28,834 nucleotides of DNA from Setaria digitata (taxonomy: Eukaryota > Nematoda > Chromadorea > Rhabditida > Setariidae), in assembly GCA_003640385.1 (NCBI GenBank), contig RCAB01000656.1:1-28834 (forward strand). The letters run 5' to 3'. The position numbers were made by a program, and so were the translations under genes. Below, in pieces: positions 21,151 through 28,834 of this stretch. The stretch's first letter is position 1, and every line of letters begins with the position of its first letter. The notes beneath the pieces were generated by a model that made no database searches, was not told where the DNA came from, and was given only the letters and a program-made list of their open reading frames with translations.

Positions 21151-21794
21151 GCATGCTTAAGTGAAAGAAAAGTTTTCAAAAGAAACTATTTACGAAATTC
21201 TTTAATTTTCTTTCTCCTCTTTCCAAAAGTGCAGAAAACAAAAAACTGTTATTTACAATTTTTTTTTCTTCATTTTTCTTTTTTCACATTTCTATTTTTT
21301 TTCTCTCTTTTTCATTTATTATATTTCTCACTTTAAAATGTAAAAAAAACTTTCTGGCAATTTTGTTCCCGTTTGATTTAATATTTCATCGTTTGATTTC
21401 ATCGATCCATTCAGAAAAAATGATTTTTAAAATTTCCATGCTTTACTGTGCTATTATTATGTTTTCCTTGTTTATTATTATTATTATTATCACTATTATT
21501 ACTAGCATTAATTATCATTTTATTCCTTAATTTTGTTTTGTTCATCATTAAAACAATTTTTCTTTGAGGGAAATTTCAATAAAAAATTGAACTATCGTAT
21601 TTTATAAATTTGTTCTCTTCTTTCATTTTTTCTATTACCTTTCTTTAAATCAAATCATTCATTAACTTCATCGATTTACTGAAATTTTACATTTTTTTTT
21701 AAATTTTCAATTTATTTAAAAAATTAGGCGTTAGCAAGATGGAAGCTTTCCAAATGAAACTCATTCTAGTCTGCAATTTAAATAATGCTAACAT

Positions 21795-21998
21795 ATGAAA
21801 GATTCGACGGCGAGGAAAAGGAAAAGAAAAGATAAGCTTCCTGAAAGAGACATTCCAAACAAACAAAATAAAATTCGATGTCGTCTGGAAAGAGTTCCAA
21901 ATCGTTTTTTATGGAGATTTCAATTACTAAGCAATGAAATAAAGAAATTAAAAAAAGAAAATGAAAAATTTATTGAAAAAAGGGAAATATATATTTAA
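21795..21998 (+). CDS. Short intronless gene for a basic, helical 67-residue protein
   Basis: A complete ATG-to-TAA frame with varied codons (TCG, ACG, GCG, CGA, CGT, CTG) unlike the surrounding simple sequence. The N-terminus has a basic cluster (ARKRKRKDK) like a nuclear localisation signal. The C-terminal half (LLSNEIKKLKKENEKF) has hydrophobic and charged spacing compatible with a short coiled coil. A stop codon two codons before the ATG and no intervening AG mean this cannot be an internal exon in this frame. CTCATTCTAG, ending 21769, is a good candidate splice acceptor 25 bases upstream. An AATAAA lies near 22093. An upstream ATG at 21786 overlaps in another frame. No known domain is recognised; a bZIP lacks the required spacing. 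Confidence 0.55.
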   Translation: MKDSTARKRKRKDKLPERDIPNKQNKIRCRLERVPNRFLWRFQLLSNEIKKLKKENEKFIEKREIYI

Positions 21999-22727
21999 AT
22001 GCAAGTGTAATAGATCTTTCTTTCGGTCAAAAGGAAATGTTTTTTCTTCATTTTCAATTTGTTCGAAAAAGCAAAATTATATGTTAAGTTAGGAATAAAC
22101 ATAGTTTTTACTAATTTGAAAAAAAAAGGATGAAAGTGAAAAAAACAAAAAAAAAAAAATGAAATAACAGTTTTTTTTTTAAATTGCGTTTTCAAATTTT
22201 TGCAATTTGTTCGTAAGCTATCATGTTACTAATGCCTCCTTTTCAATTCTTTCTACTTTCGATGTCCATATCCTTGTAAATCTAAAGGGAACTTTTTTAA
22301 AAAACTTTTTTTTGCTTTAAACCTTTTTTTTTTAAACTAATAAAACAACAGTTCAAAATTTATGTAGTAATAAATACTTTGAAAATGATACGCTTAGTGA
22401 TATATTCCTTACAAGTGATTGTATTTTCTGGCCATCTTTTTCTCCCTCATTAATTTTTCGTTGGTTAATTACTGATAAACTTGTTTGTAAAATTTACGAA
22501 CACCTTCTCTATTTCATATAGTGAGGCAGAAAAAAAAGGAGGAGGAAGAAATCTTGAAAATTCATCTTTTTTTTTTTTTTATAATGATTCTGTTGTTATG
22601 AAATGCTGCAATTTGAAAAAAAAAAAAAAAAAAAAGAAAAAAGAAGTCCAGTATTATCATTCCAGATATATTGATAACGATCGTTTCTATTAATGATAAC
22701 AGTGTATTTTATATAATTTAACATCAA
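21999..22727. other. AT-rich spacer
   Basis: Includes poly-T and poly-A runs near 22568 and 22618. A short frame at 22386 (MIRLVIYSLQVIVFSGH) ends after 22 codons. Frames at 22481-22693 and on the opposite strand are dominated by poly-Lys/Phe from homopolymers and are not called. Confidence 0.45.
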
Positions 22728-22946
22728 ATGATTTTTTTTTTTATTAATTTTGGTCACATTTTTGATCTCTTTCCGTCTCTCTTTTTCTTTTATCATCGTT
22801 ATTTTACTGTGAAATTCCGTTGTTTAAATATTTGGATAATTGAAATAGTAATTATTTGTTTAACTAAAATTGATGAAGTTAGAATTACGAATAACAATGT
22901 GCAATTCGATACTGATAACAACCAAGAATACATGATGAGTGAATGA
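22728..22946 (+). CDS. Possible 72-residue membrane-type ORF
   Basis: The frame starts at an ATG 26 bases after GATAACAG and ends in TGA. The first half is phenylalanine-rich from a T run, then IWIIEIVIICL forms a hydrophobic segment. The last 27 residues are polar and acidic with varied codons (VRITNNNVQFDTDNNQEY). That last part looks coding; the T-rich start does not, so the true 5' boundary may be elsewhere. No acceptor was found inside the frame. Function is unknown. Confidence 0.25.
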   Translation: MIFFFINFGHIFDLFPSLFFFYHRYFTVKFRCLNIWIIEIVIICLTKIDEVRITNNNVQFDTDNNQEYMMSE

Positions 22947-23375
22947 GGAAACTGTGATTGTGGAAGGGTGAAAAAGGAACAGGTTAATTAAAAAAAAAAA
23001 GTTTACTTCATCATCACACCTGGCAATACTTTTTGCTTCTTTTGTCTGAAAAAAGTTAGAAAATAAAAATTCATATCATTATAAAGTTTTAATTGACTAG
23101 ACGACATTCCTCGCTTCACGCAATTTTTTTTTTCCTTTTCTCCCCTCATTTCTAGGATTAATTTTAAATTCCCACATAAAATTACATTTTTTTAATGCAT
23201 TTTCTTTCATAATCCTGTCTCATTTTTCTTTCATTTTCAGTTTAAAAAAAAAAAAGGTTCGTTTATCTTTATAATTTTAAATTTGTTTACGTGTTTTTAA
23301 TTCAGAATTTCAAGTTGTTATAAAATTTTTCATGCAAATTAATCATATGATTTAGATGAACTTCTTTCATTTCTT

Positions 23376-24059
23376 ATGTGCAATATCATCATTAAGGATG
23401 AGGAAAAATACGAAAGAAAGGAACGAATTATGAATTGCAAAATGAAAAGCAGAAAAAAAGTTTGGTTTATTTCAAATTTGAAAATGTAAACAATGGTTAA
23501 CAGCATTTCTTTTAGCACAATTGCACATTCAAAAATATTTATTGCTACATTATTATTTATAATTATAATTATGGCAGTGATAAATAATAATAATAATTAA
23601 TAATTATAATAGTAACAGCAATAAATTATTAGCTGCTGTTTATAAAACAATAGTTTAATTATTGTTAATTAATCGCCATTAATTACTGCCAGTATTATTA
23701 TTGTTATTAAATATTAATTATTTTCATGAAATTAATTTATTTTAAAAATTAAAGTTAAGATCAACCGATCCTCTTCGCTGCATCGTATCGCTTGAATATA
23801 CTTTTTTATTGCTCACTTTTTAATACAACATTCAATAACACTGTGGTTAAAAATGAGATGTCTTTCTTGTATCTTTTTTTTTTTTTAATGGATGTTTTTT
23901 TTTTCCGAATAAAGTTTAATAATTTTAAAAAATAACATTTCATGAATATTTTTCATTTTCAAATTTTCCGCGCAAAAAATTTACATTTCGCAGAAAAAGA
24001 AAAGCATAGAATTAAGCGAAAGTGATGGCATTTATCCAGAAAAATTTTCCAAACAATAG
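23376..24059 (+). CDS. Possible two-exon charged small protein
   Basis: 23376-23459 starts with ATG and reads MCNIIIKDEEKYERKERIMN and onward, 28 codons, to a GTTTGG donor in phase 0; unspliced it ends after 37 codons. The phase-0 block 23994-24059 follows a good acceptor (ACATTTCGCAG) and reads KKKSIELSESDGIYPEKF to TAG. Joining them gives 49 residues. The second block is the more convincing because its acceptor is good and its codons varied; the link between the two is only phase-compatible. A different frame starting at 23356 is also open. No family is recognised. Confidence 0.25.
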
Positions 24060-24542
24060 ATTTTGAAAACAAGAAATCAAAAAAAAAAAAAAAAAAATTG
24101 AAAAGAAAAAAAAAAATAAAAACTGGCAATTGTTTGTGCAACTGTTGAATGTTTTATCGTACAAAACTAGCCAGCAATCTTTTTGTTCGCTTCTTCTAAG
24201 CTAAATATACATTTTATCGTTTTTTTCCACTTTTTTTTTAAAAAAATTATTACTATTTAAGAGATTTTCAAAAAGAAAATTTTTTTCTCTCAAGTTTTTT
24301 TTAGATTTTCAAAGTTTTTTTTTTTTACTTCTCAAGCAAAATATCGCACCTTTAAAAATGGAAATGTTGAAAAAAAAAAAAAAAAAAAAGCGTTAAAATG
24401 ATTTGATGATTTGTTTTTGTAATTATCAAATGGTTAACTTTTTTTTTATCTTTTTTGCTCGAATGTGTTAGATTGAGAATTAGATAGTGAGAATCAATTT
24501 TATTTATTTGTTTATTTTTTAAATTGTTGTTTATATGTTCAG

Positions 24543-24816
24543 GTAGATACAAAATATTTCATTGAATTCATTTTTTTTTCAGTCCATTAGTAAGTTTTTT
24601 TTTCTCATAAAGTATTTCTTAACTCATTGTGTAATTTTTATTGAAAAAAAAAAAAAAAAAAATTGTGAAAATGTAATACTTCTATATTTATGGTTCATTT
24701 TTTTCGTCTTTTTTTTTTGATTAAGCGCTAATTAGTTAAACTTTCTAATTCTTTAATTTTTTGTAACTAATTGTTTTAGTCAGACGTTCAGACGTTGTAT
24801 TAATTACATGAATTAA
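24543..24816 (+). CDS. Candidate last two exons of a gene (partial)
   Basis: Exon 24543-24589 lies between a good acceptor (TTTATATGTTCAG) and a consensus donor GTAAGT, reading VDTKYFIEFIFFSVH, hydrophobic. It joins in phase 2 to 24780-24816 after AATTGTTTTAG, reading QTFRRCINYMN and TAA. An AATAAA sits 65 bases after the stop (24881-24886), a typical distance. The second exon carries a tandem CAGACGTT duplication. The upstream exon must end in phase 0; the exon ending 23459 fits, as do others, so the 5' part is unknown. Confidence 0.33.
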
Positions 24817-24880
24817 GTGAGAAAGAAAAATTGATATTTAACACTCTTATATTTATTGTCAAACCTATTTTTTTCGCTTT

Positions 24881-24886
24881 AATAAA
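24881..24886 (+). other. Candidate polyadenylation signal
   Basis: AATAAA 65 bases beyond the TAA of the proposed 24780-24816 terminal exon, preceded by a T-rich stretch. Confidence 0.3.
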
Positions 24887-26069
24887 ATTTTTCATCAACT
24901 ATTTATGCTAATTTATTAATGAAATAATGATAATACGCAAATTCAACATCAATAATTTTTACAGAAAGTATATTTACGATAAAATCTTCCGACTGCAGTG
25001 ATAATTTTTGATCAATTAATGTAAATGAAAAAATAATTGAGTTTTCCGATATTGCTCACTTCTAAATGAGGCAAGCTGTTTCATGCATGTCTGCATGCTT
25101 TCAATTAATATTTGAATTGAAATAATATTGTATTTTAAGTATTTAATCAAGTTTTCTTCTTATATGCCTTATAGTTTCGATCAGTTCTATTTTTTCTTGC
25201 TATTTTTTCTCTTTTCTTTCTCATTTTCCCTTTCTGATTGCATTAAATTAGTACTATCAATTATACACAACTAATGTCAAGGAAAAAATTTAAACAAAAT
25301 TACTAAATTTTTCTTTTTTTTTTATGTATTTAAAAAGAAAAAAAGAAAAGCAAATAATGCATAGTCGGTATTGTTATTACACACTGCAGTAGTGTTCAGT
25401 ATCAATTATGACAAGTATTTAAAATTTGAAATTCAAAAAAGGAAAAAATAGGTTGCATGATCCGCATGCTAAGCTATCCATCCCACTTACCCATTTAAAT
25501 GATCCTCATAGGTTAATTTTTAAAAAAAAAAAAGAAAAAATATTTTTATTAACTTTTCTTTTCTAGTGTTTCTTTTTTTGCTTTGAAAATTTTTGGACGA
25601 ATGATTAAAGATAATCATGCAATCCATAATCAAAAAATAAACTGACAAAAAAAAAAGAAGAAAAGGGAGAAGAAATCTATAAGTTTTTTTAATTATTAAA
25701 TTAAGAAAGGAGAAAAAAGACGAGAAAAAAATGCGAAAAAAGTAGTTAGAATAAAAGAATGTGTAATGAAATTACTCGAAATTAATTTAAATTGAAGGGC
25801 TTTTTTACATTTAACTCAAAAGAATGGCCAATTTTAGAATTTGCAATATTAAAAGAAAAATTGTGTTTTGTATCCACGCTGATAATACGTTTTTTCATGT
25901 TCCAATTTTTTTATTTTTATTTTTTTTTTTTCGAATTCTTTTTTCTCATATCTTAGTTATTCAAGCAATTAAGACTTTTATTGCTTTTAAAATCATTAAT
26001 TTAGCAAATTAATTGATCAAATTTTCCATTTATTTTTCCAATCATTGAGCTAGAATTTTATTCATCAGT
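24887..26069. other. AT-rich spacer with one higher-complexity patch
   Basis: 25452-25515 is less AT-rich and stop-poor: plus-strand LHDPHAKLSIPLTHLNDPH before a GTTAAT donor, but without an acceptor or ATG; minus-strand reading has a consensus GTAAGT. A 19-codon frame at 25066-25125 (MRQAVSCMSACF) contains a GCATGC-type palindrome. Neither is called as a gene. Confidence 0.4.
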
Positions 26070-26290
26070 AATGTGAGTAATAACTATAATTGTTTTATTT
26101 TTTCATGCACATCATAAAATAATGGTTACAATTATTCAAACGATATGAATGATATTGTAATCGTAATAATAATTCATGTACGGTGTGAATAATGATTCTA
26201 ATCGTTGCAGTACTTAGCAAACTATATGAATGATGATTATATCGTTGTATTATTTCATGAACAGCAGTGAGGAATGATTATAATCTTGAT
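26070..26290. repeat. Degenerate tandem repeat, about 41-bp unit, five copies
   Basis: Variants of TGAATGATTATAATCGTTGT followed by ATTATTTCATG.ACAG. Unit starts are near 26075, 26106, 26146, 26186, 26227 and 26271, spaced 40-44 bp for the last four. No frame stays open through it. Confidence 0.7.
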
Positions 26291-28356
26291 TAAAAAAAAA
26301 AAAAAAAAAAAAGGAAAAGAACGACAACAATGTAATGCGAACTAATTCGGTGCTAATTTATATTTAAAATACCAATTCTATAACAAAATAGTTTTTTTTT
26401 TTATTAACAATGAATAAATTATGATGGATTTTCAATATTTGCAATTTCATTGGTTCCAGAAAACCAACTTAATTTTCAGAATACTAAAAACCTTTTTTTT
26501 TTTTTCTTTTTAAAGTTCTCTTTAAAAGAGAAAGCAAAAAAAAATAATGCATATTATTAATCGTAATATTTCATTTTTCTTTTTTTCTTTCTTTTTTGAA
26601 AAATCCATATCATTTTTCAAATCTTTTTCTTCTTCTCTTATCTCTTTTTCTTTCTTTATTTATTGTTTTTGTGAACCTTCATCAATTATTTATATCTGTA
26701 TATTAAAAAAAAAAAAAGCAACAAAGGATTTGAAAAAAGAGCTATCAAATATTTTACATTATAAATGAGAATTTAAACGATGAAATTAATCGAGAAAAAA
26801 AAAAATTAAACAAAAGAAAAAAAGAAAATGAAATAAATCTAATATAATTTACCGTACACCTGTACTAGAGAACAAGAAAAAAAAAAAAATTTAGAGTTTT
26901 TTAGTTTTAGCAAACAATTTGCTAAGCGTAATGATTGTTTTTTTTTTTTTTTTATGTTTGAGAAAAAGAGAAAGAGAAAAAAAGAAAAACATTTTTGAAG
27001 TTTCACCAGGTTACCATATACTCAACTGTTATTTGATGTGAAAAATGTTTACGGGGAAAAATTGGAAAGGTGTGCAATTAATCATTGCCACTTTTTTTTT
27101 TTTTTTCCTATCCTAATATTCAATTTTTTTTTTTTTAATTTAAAATTAATGAAAATAAACGTTGAACATATACATATATATATACATATATTGGAGAAAT
27201 GCAACAAATGAATTTTTTTTTTTATTTAAATAACACAAATAAACATTTAATATGTGACGATGGACCAAAAATGTAGCAAATAAGGAATAATTTTTTTTTT
27301 TTGAAATAAATAAATAAAGAGAGAGAAAAAAAAAATTTTGTTTTTAGTTTTTGTTCTTGTTTTTTTTTTTTTTCAATCAATATTTTGAAAAATAAAGTGA
27401 ACTTTTTATTTGACTAAAGTTATAATTTGAAAATAGACTTGGAAGTTTTTTTTTTTCCTTTTTCTTTTTTGCAATAAAGTTCAACTGTTTATTTTTCAAT
27501 GTACCATGAAGTGCAAAAAAGAGCAAATGATGAGATGATTTTTCTTATTTTTGCTAAATGAATTCTATAAATTACTAAAATTTTGATTTGAAAAAAAAAA
27601 TGACATATATAAAATTTGTAATCAAATTTTTTGAAGAGAAAGAAGCGATAAAGTTATAGAAAAGCCAAAAATATGATCCTCTATTGAGAATGTTTAAAAT
27701 GTAATTTGTTTCATCAAAAAAAAGAAAAAGAAAAAAAAACAATGTTTAAAGCTAGGGACAATTTTTATAACTTAAATTTAGCAAAAGAATAATTAAATTT
27801 AATTTTTATTCTTTGAAATTGCTCATAACTTTCCTTTCCGTTATTTTCTCTTTTCTTTTTTTTTTTTTTTTTTTGGCAGAAATTCGAAATTTTTTCAATT
27901 GATAATCATTATTTTTGGATAACGTTTCAATATGTAGTGCAGTTCATTTAGCCAACCATTAATTTTTGTTTTTCCTCCCTCTCTCTCTCTTTTTCTCTCT
28001 CCCTGCTATTTTAGTTAATTATTTTGAAATGAAGCTTAAATTAGTTATTTGTCTCTTTCTAAAGCATTAATTTCGTTTCTTCTTGCCTTTTGCTTTTATT
28101 TTTTAGTTTTCTTTTAATTCAATCTTATCAAGTTCTATTCTTGTCCTCTCTCAAATCATAACACTTTATCATTTTATCATTTCAATTAGATGGGATAATG
28201 AAAAAAAAAAAAAAAAAACCGTAATATTTTAACCATAAATATTTTCCTTTTTCTTTTTTTATTTTAATAAAAAATAAAACGACAAAAAAAAAAAAAATGT
28301 TGCGAAAGAAAAGAAAAACTTAAAAAAAGAGAGCTGACATTTTTGCATGTTTACAG
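26291..28356. other. AT-rich spacer, no gene supported
   Basis: Dominated by poly-A/T runs, (AT)/(ACAT) repeats near 27170-27190 and a CT run near 27980-28000. Frames such as 26547-26768 are poly-Phe/Lys artefacts of homopolymers. Nothing else is recognised. Confidence 0.5.
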
Positions 28357-28401
28357 GATAACAAGAAAAAAGTAAATGGAACATTTGTTACTAAAATTTA
28401 C

Positions 28402-28474
28402 TAGAAGTGCGGATAAAGGCGGGTGTCCCAGTGGGACCTATTACTCGTATTATTTGTGGCTTATCTCCCAGCAT
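28402..28474 (-). CDS. Possible first exon, minus strand (competing plus-strand readings)
   Basis: On the minus strand an ATG at 28474-28472 after GGAGGAGGA opens a frame reading MLGDKPQIIRVIGPTGTPAF and ending at a GTAAAT donor in phase 1. The purine- and CpG-richer DNA to its right would then be promoter and leader. Competing plus-strand readings are a 15-codon terminal exon 28357-28404 (DNKKKVNGTFVTKIY) after a fine acceptor (GCATGTTTACAG), and a frame from 28407 (VRIKAGVPVGPITRII). The composition is certainly different from the desert; the strand is not settled. Confidence 0.25.
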
Positions 28475-28687
28475 TCCTCCTCCTTTCTTCCCTTCCTCTA
28501 CCCGACTCCCGTTGCATCCCAAAACGAAGAGTTACTTTTCGTTTCGAAAAAATAGAAAAAAAAAAAAAATTGTTTACACACATTTATGTATGTATATGCA
28601 TTTTAACTGATTCCATCACATTTCTCTTCAAATTCAAATATTCCCAAAAAAAAAAAAAAAATTTTACGTTTTTTTTTTTCCTATTAG

Positions 28688-28834
28688 TTTTCTATCGAGG
28701 AAGAGCGGGGATATGGAAGGAAATGCACATCGGGTGAAGAAAAATAAGTGTACGGGAGTAGAGTAATGGGAAAATAGTCGAGTACGAGAGGAGGTGTACG
28801 CGGACCGGGAGGAGAGTACCGCGGGAAATAATGA
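28688..28834. other. GC- and CpG-rich block at the right edge with 46-bp tandem duplication
   Basis: A strong acceptor (T run then CCTATTAG, ending 28687) precedes a block in which all three plus frames are open for 17-26 codons, and the purine-rich, CpG-rich character continues to the window end. GTGTACG at 28748 and 28794 starts two diverged copies of a 46-bp unit (both with GGGAG.AGAGTA and GGGAAA.TA). Probably an exon, or the promoter and leader of a gene outside the window. Confidence 0.4.

Larger units (their letters stand above)
20232..21768. other. AT-rich spacer with palindromes and a purine repeat
   Basis: Holds the 20420 and 20860 inverted repeats and the purine repeat at 21060. 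A short hydrophobic frame at 21420-21530 (MIFKISMLYC start, then an isoleucine run encoded by an ATT repeat) follows an acceptor-like CATTCAG but ends after 36 codons. I regard it as likely chance. Confidence 0.45.

Noticed and set aside
22481..22796. Frames on both strands over poly-T and poly-A runs
   Set aside because: Poly-Phe and poly-Lys artefacts of homopolymers.
26547..26768. 73-codon plus-strand frame
   Set aside because: Mostly Phe/Ser/Lys from T- and A-runs, no splice or start context.
1..28834. tRNA, rRNA, spliced-leader RNA, CRISPR array or transposase
   Set aside because: I looked for characteristic motifs and repeat-spacer patterns and saw none; a covariance-model search would be needed to exclude small RNAs.

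Overview
The window is strongly AT-rich eukaryotic DNA, packed with poly-A/poly-T runs and low-complexity repeats, with very little sequence that looks coding. Splice acceptors of the form TTTNCAG/TTNTAG, GTAAGT/GTTTRR donors, small exons between short AT-rich introns, and acceptor-like sites just upstream of start codons all suggest a nematode, perhaps a filarial or other clade III species. That is inference from style; no gene here names the taxon. I see no tRNA, rRNA, CRISPR array, bacterial-type operon or intact transposase.

Layout. 1-1800: nothing coding recognised. 1853-3471 (+): the one gene I can assemble with confidence, five phase-compatible exons encoding a 182-residue small single-pass membrane protein with a long basic, low-complexity tail; family not recognised. 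3472-5500: AT-rich spacer, a degenerate repeat field, then a conspicuous island with a GA run, a 52-nt inverted repeat and a CT run. 5530-5631 (-): possible terminal exon. 5650-11550: mostly repetitive desert with one isolated coding-like block at 7889-8037 (+). 11553-11798 (+): possible two-exon small secreted-type gene whose start region is duplicated about 720 bp upstream. 12400-14570: diverged direct repeats, a CT tract with a short coding-like block (13694-13821, strand ambiguous), and a clear degenerate 66-91-bp tandem repeat. 16900-18010 (+): several coding-like exons. 18869-19032: long AT palindrome. 19119-20231 (+): candidate four-exon small membrane protein gene. 21795-21998 (+): well-supported short intronless ORF for a basic/coiled-coil-like protein. 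22728-24886 (+): a further short ORF and small candidate exons ending near a polyadenylation signal. 26070-26290: degenerate 41-bp tandem repeat. 28357-28834: the window turns GC- and CpG-rich, probably the edge of a gene or promoter lying beyond the right end.

Apart from the 1853-3471 gene and the 21795 ORF, the coding calls are single short exons or small chains chosen by eye. In DNA this AT-rich, stop-free stretches of 20-50 codons next to an AG occur by chance, so they are hypotheses for transcript mapping. I found no evidence that the genes form a joint pathway or a new molecular system.
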